Positions 32,300-40,907 of a stretch of 64,000 nucleotides of DNA are shown in pieces. The notes under the pieces were generated by a model. That model was given only the letters and a program-made list of their open reading frames with translations, made no database searches and had not been told where the DNA came from. The position numbers and the translations under genes were made by a program. The stretch comes from Bacteroidia bacterium. Lineage in GTDB: Bacteria > Bacteroidota > Bacteroidia > Bacteroidales > Azobacteroidaceae. Positions within the stretch are counted from its first letter, which is position 1. Each line of letters begins with the position of its first letter. Where the stretch lies: the NCBI GenBank assembly GCA_025996865.1, contig BNTV01000001.1, positions 62,001 through 126,000 on the forward strand. Direction: 5' to 3'.

Positions 32300-35200
32300 C
32301 TACGGTAATGATATTCTAAATTTCGATATTAATTTTTGAAAATCATTATCATTAAAATAATATCTCCAATCATCATCAGTTAAGACATCGTTTACCGTAA
32401 TACTTTGAGTATCTAAACTTTCCTCTAAATATTGCAAAGCGTTCTTTTTATCCTTTATTTGAGCATAACCGCAAGCAAGGTTATAACTGTTTGCAGGATT
32501 AAGGTTATATGCTTCGAGGCATTTTTCAATACCTTCGTGAAAAAAATGTGTATCATTTTTTATTTTTGCTAAATCGTAAAGAGCAAATCCCCAATTGGTA
32601 TATATTGCATCATTATACGGATTAATTTTTATTGCTTCGGCGAATTTTTCAAAGCTTTTTTCAAATAACTTTTCGTTTTGTTCGATTTTAGCAAGTCCAG
32701 ATATACTTGTTCCCCAATTAGAAAAGGCAAAATCATTGTTTGAATTAATTTTTGTTGCTTTTTCAAACTTCTCAAAACTTTCCTGAAATTTGCTTTTATC
32801 GTTTTTTAAATCCGCCAAATGATACAAAGCAAATCCCCAATTACTAAACGCATCATCATTTTGTGGATTAATCCGAGTCGCTTCTTTGTATTTCATAAAA
32901 CATTCTCCAAACAAAATATCATCTTGTTTTAACATCGCCAATTCTGCAATTGCAAATCCCCAACTATTTAAAAAACTATCGTCCTCATAGTATATTTGAG
33001 TTGCTCTTTCAAATTTTCTAAAACTTTCTTTAAACAGTTCTTCGTCTTTTTGTAGCCTTGCAAAATTTGTCAATGCGACTCCCCATTCATAGAAAGCCTT
33101 GTCATTATTACGATTAATCTCCGTTACTCTACTAAATTTATCACAACATTGTTTAAAAATAGAAACTTCGGAAGTTATGTCAGTTAATTCTAAAAGTGTT
33201 ATTCCCCAGTTATAAAAAGCATCCTCGTATTGAGGGTCAATTGCAGTCGCCTTTTTAAACATCTCAAAACTGTCTTCAAATAGTTTTTCATCTTGTTTTA
33301 TCTGCGCTAATTCAGACAACACAATACCCCAATTACAAAAGGCATCTGCATTTTGTGGATTAATTTTTGTTGTGGCATTTAGTTTCGCAATACTTTCCCT
33401 GTACAATTTTTCATCATCTTCAATTTGTGCTAAAGCAAAAAGTGTGGTTCCCCAATTCAACAAAGCATTTTCGTGATTAGGATTAATTTTTATTGCTTGT
33501 TCAAATTTATTACAACTTTCGTAAAAAAAATTCTTGTCTTCTTTTATTTTTGCTAACTCTAATAATGCAGTTCCCCAATTATAAAAGGCATTCTCATGAT
33601 TTGTGTTAGTTTTTATTGCTTGTTCAAACTTATCAAAACTTTCGTAAAAAAGATTTTCGTCTTCTTTTATTTTTGCCAAATCGGAAAGTGTTTTACCCCA
33701 GCTACTAAAAGCCTCTGTATTTTGAGGATTTACTTTTGTTGCTTTTTCAAATTGCTTAAAACTTTCTTCAAAAATTTCTTCGTCTGGATTGATTTCAGTA
33801 TAATGAGATAATGTAATACCCCAATTATAATTTGCTTCCGGATTTTGTGGATTAATTTTTGTCGCTTTATCGTATTTTGCAAAACTTTCATTGAAAAGAC
33901 TTTCTTTTTTTTGTATTTTTGCTAATTCATAAAGAGAGGTACCCCAACTGCAAAAAGCGTAATCGTCCATAGGATTAATATCCGTTGCTTTTTGAAATTT
34001 ATCAAAACTCTCTTTATACAAATTTTCTGCCCCTATTATCTCTGCTAAGTCCATCAAAACATTTCCCCAATTATGAAATGCTTCTGCGTGTAGCGGATTT
34101 ATTGTTGTTGTTTTCTCAAATTTGTCAATTGCGTCATTATAACTATTTTCGTTTTTCGATAATCTTGCTAAATCGTTCAAGGCACACCCCCAGTTATAAA
34201 ATGCTTTCTCGTTTTTAGGATTGATTGTAACACATTTTTCATATTTACTAAATATTTCAGTAAATAGAGATTGGTCGTTATTTATTTTATATAAATCATA
34301 TAATGCCGCGCCCCAATTATAATAAATACTATCATCTTGCGGGCTGAATTTTGCAGCCCATCCATATTTTTCAAAACTCTTATAAAATAGATTTATATTC
34401 GATTTAATTTTTGCCAAATCAGAAAGAGCATTGCCCCAATTAGATAATGTATTTTCATTACTTCCATTAATTTTTATTGCTTGCTCATATTTTTCAAAAC
34501 TTTCATAAAATAGTTTTTCATCCTGTTTCTTTTTTGCTAAGTTGTTTAAAGTTGTTCCCCAGTTAAAAAAAGCCAAATCACGATTTGGATTAACTTGCGT
34601 TGCTTTCTCAAATATTTCAAAACTATTTTTAATAATGCTTTCTTCGTTTATTGTTTCACCCCAATTTACAAGTGCTAATCCCCAGTTATTAATTGCATCA
34701 TAATTTTGGGGGTTAAACTCTACTGCTATTTTATATTGTTCGATTGATTTTTTGTAATCTTGTATTAAATTAAATTTCAATCCTTCTGAAAAATGTATAT
34801 TGGAATATAATTCCATTCGACTTTCGGTATCATTCGTATTCAATGTTGCTTTTTGTCGCTCTATAAAAGAATCTATTTCTTGTTTTTGTTTTTCTAATTT
34901 TAGAGCAACTTTAATATCAATGTGGCTTTGTGTTGTTTCCTTTATATTGATTAGTTGCTCAATAACATTTTCTATTTCAGGGAAATCATTTATTAGAATA
35001 GGAGTTAAAAAATCGCCAAGTTTTTGTTCAAATTCTATTCGTTTTTGTTCAAATTCTGTTTCCCTTATGATTATGTAATGTTTGTTTTTACTGTTAGAAC
35101 CTAAAATTTTATGAATTTCAAAAAGTATGTTATTAATTTGAAAATCACCCATTCCATAGCCCAAAAACAACATTGTTTTATAAGTAATCATATTTCGCAA

Positions 35201-35791
35201 ATGAAAAAGAATACGTCTTGCATCTTCATTTTGTTGACTATATAAATTTTCATAATTAGACGGAAACAAAACCATACTTTGTCCATCAGTAATTGTTCCG
35301 TGTAATTTCAATAAAGTTAATTCATGGGCATTGTATAATGTTCCTAATTCAAAATTTTTTCCAATTGTAGCAGTTTTTTCTGTAAAATCCTCCGATAGTT
35401 CAAAAGCATTATCATAGTTTGTGGTAATAATCTTTTTTGTTAATTTACATAATTGCTTGTGTAGTACATAGTTGTTTGATTCTTGTAAGGTAAAAAAAGT
35501 TTCTACAAATTGTATTACTTTATTTTTTAATATATGCGCATTGTGTGTATCTAATTTTTCAATTAGTTCTAAAATTACAATTGGGTCAAATTTATCTACT
35601 AATGGTTTTATGCAAGCAACATCTATATGCTCATCCTCTAAATGATTGAGAATTTGTCTTGTTAAATTTCTCCAATCTTTCAGTTGTTCATTTCTCTGAT
35701 TTTTAAAATTAAAGGACAACCCAGCACCAACAAATAGTACGAGTTCATTCTTTTCGACTGCTTTTTTTAATTCTTGTGGTATATTTATCAT
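32300..35791 (-). CDS. SIR2-domain protein with 18 repeats of 41 residues (candidate defence NADase)
   Basis: 1163 aa from the ATG at 35791 (MINIPQELKKAVEKNELVLF); the frame also opens at a TTG 16 codons earlier. Residues about 1-285 form a SIR2-like domain: FVGAGLS (about 20-26), TTNYDNAFE with Asn 125, and LLKLHGTI with His 164, the residues that catalyse NAD+ cleavage in defence SIR2 enzymes. From about 350 to the end are 18 tandem units of 41 residues, each with an AFxNWGxxLxxLA helix, an LFxESFxKF helix and a KATKINPxN turn, TPR-like. A sensor scaffold feeding an NADase is the likely architecture. Very AT-rich. Confidence 0.75.
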   Translation of the reverse strand: MINIPQELKKAVEKNELVLFVGAGLSFNFKNQRNEQLKDWRNLTRQILNHLEDEHIDVACIKPLVDKFDPIVILELIEKLDTHNAHILKNKVIQFVETFFTLQESNNYVLHKQLCKLTKKIITTNYDNAFELSEDFTEKTATIGKNFELGTLYNAHELTLLKLHGTITDGQSMVLFPSNYENLYSQQNEDARRILFHLRNMITYKTMLFLGYGMGDFQINNILFEIHKILGSNSKNKHYIIIRETEFEQKRIEFEQKLGDFLTPILINDFPEIENVIEQLINIKETTQSHIDIKVALKLEKQKQEIDSFIERQKATLNTNDTESRMELYSNIHFSEGLKFNLIQDYKKSIEQYKIAVEFNPQNYDAINNWGLALVNWGETINEESIIKNSFEIFEKATQVNPNRDLAFFNWGTTLNNLAKKKQDEKLFYESFEKYEQAIKINGSNENTLSNWGNALSDLAKIKSNINLFYKSFEKYGWAAKFSPQDDSIYYNWGAALYDLYKINNDQSLFTEIFSKYEKCVTINPKNEKAFYNWGCALNDLARLSKNENSYNDAIDKFEKTTTINPLHAEAFHNWGNVLMDLAEIIGAENLYKESFDKFQKATDINPMDDYAFCSWGTSLYELAKIQKKESLFNESFAKYDKATKINPQNPEANYNWGITLSHYTEINPDEEIFEESFKQFEKATKVNPQNTEAFSSWGKTLSDLAKIKEDENLFYESFDKFEQAIKTNTNHENAFYNWGTALLELAKIKEDKNFFYESCNKFEQAIKINPNHENALLNWGTTLFALAQIEDDEKLYRESIAKLNATTKINPQNADAFCNWGIVLSELAQIKQDEKLFEDSFEMFKKATAIDPQYEDAFYNWGITLLELTDITSEVSIFKQCCDKFSRVTEINRNNDKAFYEWGVALTNFARLQKDEELFKESFRKFERATQIYYEDDSFLNSWGFAIAELAMLKQDDILFGECFMKYKEATRINPQNDDAFSNWGFALYHLADLKNDKSKFQESFEKFEKATKINSNNDFAFSNWGTSISGLAKIEQNEKLFEKSFEKFAEAIKINPYNDAIYTNWGFALYDLAKIKNDTHFFHEGIEKCLEAYNLNPANSYNLACGYAQIKDKKNALQYLEESLDTQSITVNDVLTDDDWRYYFNDNDFQKLISKFRISLP

Positions 35792-36017
35792 TTTTAATTC
35801 AATATCTTTCAAACTATATAATTCAATTTGTTTTGTCAATGTCCGCTTGCTCTATCGCCAGATCGCCAGACTTGCCTTATAAATATACGCAACAACTATC
35901 CGAAATACGCAATGCTTAAAAAGAATAATTATATCAGCCGACAAATTTAGTTAATATCTGAGGAACAGAGCGATTAGTTCCCACAATCTTTATTCCGATA
36001 TACATTACTATACAGTA

Positions 36018-36410
36018 TCAATTCAGATACTTACCCGCATTACCACCTCTAAAGGAATAATCCATTCCTACATTGGTCGCTTTCAACTCATATTTGCTCA
36101 CTATCTCATCCAGCAGGCTCTCGTCCAAATGCAGAAAAGCCCCGAATGACGGATAATCCGTCAATCCCAAACCTATCATTATCCCGTCTTTTTCATCTTC
36201 CATACCCTGCATAAACACGAAATAGTTGTGCGGATTGGCTCCGTCCATATTAAACATTATCTCTTCGTTCGACAACTCCGGCGGAGTAATCCCTTCGGGC
36301 ATTAATTTATAATAATCGTAATCCACCCATCCCCGGTCATGGTAAAATGAAAACAGTTCCCTTAGCTGTTCTGTGGACAAATGCTTAATCGAATAAAATT
36401 GCTCAATCAT
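36018..36410 (-). CDS. hypothetical protein, 130 aa
   Basis: Soluble, acidic protein starting MIEQFYSIKHLSTEQLRELF with an aromatic-rich middle (YDYYKLMPEGITPPELSNEEI) and a short C-terminal GMDYSFRGGNAGKYL. The ATG is at 36410; the divergent DUF3945 operon promoter is 100 bp away. Base composition resembles the ICE backbone rather than the neighbouring SIR2 gene. No function recognised. Confidence 0.6.
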   Translation of the reverse strand: MIEQFYSIKHLSTEQLRELFSFYHDRGWVDYDYYKLMPEGITPPELSNEEIMFNMDGANPHNYFVFMQGMEDEKDGIMIGLGLTDYPSFGAFLHLDESLLDEIVSKYELKATNVGMDYSFRGGNAGKYLN

Positions 36411-36501
36411 ATTTCAAAAATTAACCCTCCAAAGTTAGGCATTATTCCCGGATAAGGGGGTAAAACCGACCGCTGAATTTCCTTCGGTAGTAAGACTTTA
36501 C

Positions 36502-36583
36502 TGCCACAAGTCGCCAGTTGACTTCCACAAGTCTCCGCAGGCTTAATATTGCTTTGCCCATCAATAGGTTACATCTAATTTCG
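36502..36583 (+). promoter_or_regulatory. regulated promoter of the DUF3945-topB operon
   Basis: TGCCACAAGTCGCCA (36502-36516) with a second copy TCCACAAGTCTCC 21 bp later (36524-36536), then TTTG (36553-36556), 19 bp, and TAATTTCG (36576-36583), 44 bp before the ATG. Two direct repeats two helical turns apart look like an activator site. The same layout precedes the coupling-protein gene. Confidence 0.65.
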
Positions 36584-36626
36584 CCCATGCGTCGATATTG
36601 GCGCTAACTAAAAACATTCGTAAAAT

Positions 36627-38168
36627 ATGAGCGAAAAATTAAAGAACGATGCCAAAAAAGTAATGCTCGTTCAAGATGCAAGCAGCGGCCAACTGAAAGC
36701 CGTTACCGATGTGGATAAGGACGGAAATATTCAGACGGTTGAACCCACTAAAGCAAATTTGGCTTCCCTGCTGAATGTGAACACACATGATTCGGCACTT
36801 GAAGCATTCTTCAAAAAGATGATGGAACAGGCAGATAATCCGGCACACTCAGGGTTATCCAATCCCATCAATAAAGTCTTTATCATGACCGAGAGTGTTT
36901 TTAATAAGCTCGTCAAAATCAACTTTCCTCCCGAAGAACTGGAAAAGTACCGAGTTGATCCGGCAGCCGAACTCCAAAAGCTGCAAGACAAAGGGCAAAA
37001 TCCCAAAGTGCAGCAGGGCGGCGGCGATACCACTTCCCAATCCGCTTTCCAACCGATGGACGTAAGTAAAATCGACCGGGCAGATTTGGAACGTAAAGGG
37101 ATTAAGCCGGAAGCGATAGAGCCGCACTTGAAAGCGATGTCCTACGGCCACAAGTCCAACGGACTTATTGAAATGAATCCTGAAATGGAGCCGGGCGGTA
37201 TGCGTATCCCCACTAAAGGGCGTATTTCTCTGGAAGAACAGCCGGACGGCTCTATCAAAGCCATTCCTCACTACTATCAGGAAAAGCCGAATCTGGATGC
37301 GCCCCTGCGAGGGATATTGCTCGATGATGAAGCGAAAGCAAACCTGACAACAACGGGCAACGCCGGAAAAGTAATTGAATTGGAACTTACCCCCGGCAAA
37401 AAAGAACCCTGTTATGTTACTCTCGACAAACAGACGAACGGATTGGAAGTATTACCTGTCAATCAGATCGGCCCGATTGACAAAATTAAAGGTATTGAAC
37501 TCTCCGAAGGACAGAAGTTGGACTTTGCGGCAGGACGAAAAGTGTTAGTTGAGGGCATGACTTCCCGTAGCGGAACTAAATTCGACGGGTATGTTCAAAT
37601 CAATGCTTCGGACAAGAAATTCGATTTTACCTATGACGGCTTAGACCGTAATCGCTATGCCCAAGAGAATAAGGAAATCCGCCAGCAGAAGAAAGCAGAA
37701 GGTCAGGAAACCACGAAAAAAGTTTCCACCGGCGAGGATAAAAAAGAGATTTTTATCCCTAAAAAATTATTGGGAGTTGAACTCGACGAAAAGCAGATTA
37801 AATCGTTGGAAGCGGACAAAGCCACCTATGTAAAAGCCATGATGAAAGACGGGCAGGATCAGCCTTTCAATGCGTGGGTTAAACCGAACCACGAAAAAGG
37901 CAAACTGGATTTTTTCAAGTATAACCCCGACTACGCCAAAAAGCAAGGTGCGACAGTGAAACCCGCCGCCGAAAGCAAAACGCAGGTTGCCGTCAATTCC
38001 GAGGGCAAAACCAACGAAGCAACCAAGAAAGTGGATAAGCCGCTCCAAAAGGGGCAACAGAACCCGACCGAAGTCCAGCAGAAAAAGCAGGACGAAAACA
38101 AGCAACGGCAAAATCCGCAAAACCGGCAGTCGGCTCCAAAGGCAAAGAAAAGTCGGGGTGTTTCCTAA
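36627..38168 (+). CDS. DUF3945/DUF4099 family ICE protein
   Basis: 513 aa. The N-terminus (MSEKLKNDAKKVMLVQDASSGQLKAVTDVD) and the repeated DUF3945 blocks are characteristic: FLGVELDEKQ-type segments recur (around 240, 295 and 380) followed by G-x-DGYVQ/FNAWV strands. The C-terminus is a Lys/Gln-rich disordered tail. It is the equivalent of the gene preceding the excision topoisomerase in CTnDOT. Function unknown; possible DNA-binding scaffold. Confidence 0.75.
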   Translation: MSEKLKNDAKKVMLVQDASSGQLKAVTDVDKDGNIQTVEPTKANLASLLNVNTHDSALEAFFKKMMEQADNPAHSGLSNPINKVFIMTESVFNKLVKINFPPEELEKYRVDPAAELQKLQDKGQNPKVQQGGGDTTSQSAFQPMDVSKIDRADLERKGIKPEAIEPHLKAMSYGHKSNGLIEMNPEMEPGGMRIPTKGRISLEEQPDGSIKAIPHYYQEKPNLDAPLRGILLDDEAKANLTTTGNAGKVIELELTPGKKEPCYVTLDKQTNGLEVLPVNQIGPIDKIKGIELSEGQKLDFAAGRKVLVEGMTSRSGTKFDGYVQINASDKKFDFTYDGLDRNRYAQENKEIRQQKKAEGQETTKKVSTGEDKKEIFIPKKLLGVELDEKQIKSLEADKATYVKAMMKDGQDQPFNAWVKPNHEKGKLDFFKYNPDYAKKQGATVKPAAESKTQVAVNSEGKTNEATKKVDKPLQKGQQNPTEVQQKKQDENKQRQNPQNRQSAPKAKKSRGVS

Positions 38169-38203
38169 TTCATTTATCAATAATTATTTAAAAATAAATC
38201 ACA

Positions 38204-40309
38204 ATGAAAGTATGTATTGCTGAAAAGCCCAGCGTAGCGCGTGAGATAGCGGCTATTGTGGGTGCAACAACAAAGAAAGACGGATATTTAGAGGGTAACG
38301 GTTATGCCGTTACGTGGGCGTTCGGCCATCTGGTCGGACTTGCCATGCCCGAATCCTACGGTTTCACGGGGTTTAAAGCGGAGAACCTGCCGATACTTCC
38401 CAAAGAGTTTATCCTTCAACCCCGACAGGTCAAAGAGGGCAAAGAGTATAAAAATGACCCCGGCGTAATGAAACAGCTAAACGTAATTAAGGAGTTATTT
38501 TCCCGTGCAGACCGCATCATCGTAATGACCGATGCAGGCCGCGAGGGAGAACTTATCTTCCGGTTTATATACAATTATCTCGATTGTAAAAAACCGTTCG
38601 ACCGCCTTTGGATAAGCAGCCTGACAGACCGTGCTATCCGTGAGGGATTGCAAAACCTCCGTCCGGGCAGCGATTACGATAACCTCTACCATTCGGCAAA
38701 AGCCCGCAGCTACGCTGACTGGTTAGTGGGCATCAATAGCTCACAGTCGCTTGCCATTACAGCAGGCAGGGGCGTATGGTCGCTGGGTAGGGTGCAAACA
38801 CCCACACTGGCGATCATCTGCTCCCGTTATCTGGAAAATAAGTCATTTACTCCGCAAACCTATTTCCAGTTAAAACTCCACACGGCAAAAGAAGCTACGA
38901 TGTTCACCGCCCTTTCAGTCGATAAATTTAACGACAAGAATGCGGCTAACACTTCGTTTGCAGCGGTTACGGATGCGGGGATGGTACAAGTTACAAAGGT
39001 GGAGCGGAAAGAAGTGAACCAAGCACCACCCCTGCCGTATGACCTGACCGCCCTGCAAAAAGAAGCCAACAACAAGTATGGTTTTTCGGCAGATAAAACC
39101 CTGACGATAGCACAAGCGTTATACGAAGGCAAATTGATAACGTATCCCCGAACCGGCTCCCGCTACATCTCGACCGACATCATGGACGAAATACCGGAAC
39201 TGATCGGCAGCCTTAAAAAATACGACCGATTTTCTGCCTACGCCGAAAACATGGATACCAAGATACTCAATATCCGTGCGGTGGACGACAACAAGATAAC
39301 CGACCACCACGCTATTATCATCACGGAAAATACTCCCGGCAACCTCTCTGCCGACGAGCGCACCATTTATGAAATGGTTGCGGGGCGTATGCTGGAAGCC
39401 TTTTCTCCTGTCTGCCGCAAAGAAACGACGGCAGTGCAGTTGCAATGTGCAGGCATGAATTTTACCGCAAGAGGAACACAAATCCTTTCTCCCGGCTGGC
39501 AAAAAGTATTCGGCCACCAAGACGAGGAAAAAGAAGAAGATGCAACCATACTGCCTGATATTGCCGAGGGCGACAGTTTATCCGTGAAAGGGTGCGATGT
39601 ATTGGAAAAGCAGACCAAACCTCGTCCCATACATACCGAAAGTTCTCTTTTGGGTGCAATGGAAACCGCCGCGAGGGAAGTAGAGGACGAAGGCGAGCGT
39701 GAAGCCATGAAAGAATCCGGCATAGGTACTCCCGCTACCCGTGCGGCTATCATCGAAACCCTTTTTGCCCGCGAATATATTCGCAGGGAAAAGAAATTGC
39801 TTGTTCCGACCGACAAAGGACTGGCCGTGTATGAGGTAGTAAAAGACAAAAAGATAGCCGACGTTGCCATGACCGGAAATTGGGAACTTGCCCTCTCTAA
39901 AATAGCCAGCGGAGAAATGGATGCTTTTACCTTTCACCGGGGCATAGAAGTTTATACTTCGCAGATAACCACCGAACTGTTATCCGCTAAAATAGAAACG
40001 ACAGACAACCGCACCGGATGCAAATGCCCTAAATGTGGCGGACAGGTGGTTTTCTATCCCAAAGTAGCCAAATGCCAGAATCCCGGCTGCGGACTGATGG
40101 TATTCCGCTCCATTGCAGGAAAAGACCTGACGGATACACAGCTATCCGACCTTTTCGGTAAAGGGAAAACAGGACTGGTAAAAGGCTTTAATAAAAAAGC
40201 CGGAGGAACTTTCGATGCCGCTGTCGCTTTCGATAGCGAATATAAGACCGTTTTTGAATTTCCGAAAAACAAACCGGGTAATGCAGGGAAAGGGAAAAAG
40301 CGGAAATAA
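38204..40309 (+). CDS. topB: type IA DNA topoisomerase III (Exc-like)
   Basis: 701 aa, typical length. TOPRIM domain at the start (MKVCIAEKPSVAREIA; DAGREGELIFR around 110), catalytic Tyr in LITYPRTGSRY (about residue 313), and a C-terminal zinc-ribbon-like CKCPKCGG...CQNPGCG. In CTnDOT the equivalent Exc protein is a topoisomerase that aids excision. The ATG lies 35 bp after the DUF3945 gene. Confidence 0.93.
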   Translation: MKVCIAEKPSVAREIAAIVGATTKKDGYLEGNGYAVTWAFGHLVGLAMPESYGFTGFKAENLPILPKEFILQPRQVKEGKEYKNDPGVMKQLNVIKELFSRADRIIVMTDAGREGELIFRFIYNYLDCKKPFDRLWISSLTDRAIREGLQNLRPGSDYDNLYHSAKARSYADWLVGINSSQSLAITAGRGVWSLGRVQTPTLAIICSRYLENKSFTPQTYFQLKLHTAKEATMFTALSVDKFNDKNAANTSFAAVTDAGMVQVTKVERKEVNQAPPLPYDLTALQKEANNKYGFSADKTLTIAQALYEGKLITYPRTGSRYISTDIMDEIPELIGSLKKYDRFSAYAENMDTKILNIRAVDDNKITDHHAIIITENTPGNLSADERTIYEMVAGRMLEAFSPVCRKETTAVQLQCAGMNFTARGTQILSPGWQKVFGHQDEEKEEDATILPDIAEGDSLSVKGCDVLEKQTKPRPIHTESSLLGAMETAAREVEDEGEREAMKESGIGTPATRAAIIETLFAREYIRREKKLLVPTDKGLAVYEVVKDKKIADVAMTGNWELALSKIASGEMDAFTFHRGIEVYTSQITTELLSAKIETTDNRTGCKCPKCGGQVVFYPKVAKCQNPGCGLMVFRSIAGKDLTDTQLSDLFGKGKTGLVKGFNKKAGGTFDAAVAFDSEYKTVFEFPKNKPGNAGKGKKRK

Positions 40310-40370
40310 TAGTATCTTTGCCATTAAGATTCTAATCATAACATTGTTTTTTTTAAGACGTGTTTTGAAA

Positions 40371-40454
40371 GGAATTTTAGTGGTCGGCGCTTCGGGTGGG
40401 AATCCGGGGCGCCTTTTCGCTTTTCCTCTCCATATTTTCAACCACTAAAATTCC
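40371..40454 (+). repeat. 14-bp perfect inverted repeat between topB and the DUF1896 gene
   Basis: GGAATTTTAGTGGT (40371-40384) and ACCACTAAAATTCC (40441-40454) are exact complements enclosing 56 nt, which itself contains GGCGC...GGCGCC. The right arm ends 6 bp before the DUF1896 ATG and is the same motif as upstream of traN, traE and a DUF3408 gene. Folded mRNA would bring the start region into a stem. Confidence 0.6.
40441..40454 (+). repeat. leader motif copy before the DUF1896 gene
   Basis: ACCACTAAAATTCC, then AATGTT and the ATG at 40461. Same order and nearly the same distance as the copy before the DUF3408 gene at 13565. Confidence 0.6.
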
Positions 40455-40460
40455 AATGTT

Positions 40461-40907
40461 ATGACAAAGAATAATTCATCGCCACAGGGCGAACTATCCT
40501 ATTACGGCTTATCCCTCTTGTCGTATTTGCACGACAGTCATCCCGACAAATCCGGGGATAAACTATTTATAGCAAAGCGTACCGACCGTGCTTCGGAGGT
40601 TTACAGTGAAGCGATCCAAAACGGTCTTACCCATATCGAAGCGGAAGAACAGGCAAACGCCGAACTATACCGGGATTTACACTTTTCCGCTTACAGCACC
40701 CTTGTAAATATACTTTGGGACGAGTTTCCGGTGGAAATACCCGAAGACGATGCCCGCAAGGTCGCCCTGCAGGTCTTACCGCTATGCGGTAACGTGCTGG
40801 CAAAATACAACCTGACGGATGATTTTGCCGACACTCCTGCATACGACCTCTTATATACGGAACTTACAGGAACCGTTCAAATACTTCTGGAAGATGGCAC
40901 GGTTTAA
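40461..40907 (+). CDS. DUF1896 protein
   Basis: 148 aa, soluble and helical: [40 protein letters not shown] and a central [18 protein letters not shown] are the DUF1896 pattern, a family confined to Bacteroidetes mobile elements and placed between topB and the giant helicase. It overlaps the helicase start by 14 bp, so translation is likely coupled. Function unknown. Confidence 0.8.
   Translation: MTKNNSSPQGELSYYGLSLLSYLHDSHPDKSGDKLFIAKRTDRASEVYSEAIQNGLTHIEAEEQANAELYRDLHFSAYSTLVNILWDEFPVEIPEDDARKVALQVLPLCGNVLAKYNLTDDFADTPAYDLLYTELTGTVQILLEDGTV

Noticed and set aside
32300-35791. Assembly artefact from collapsed repeats
   Set aside because: The frame is open through all 18 units and each unit differs in sequence, so it reads as a genuine diverged array.
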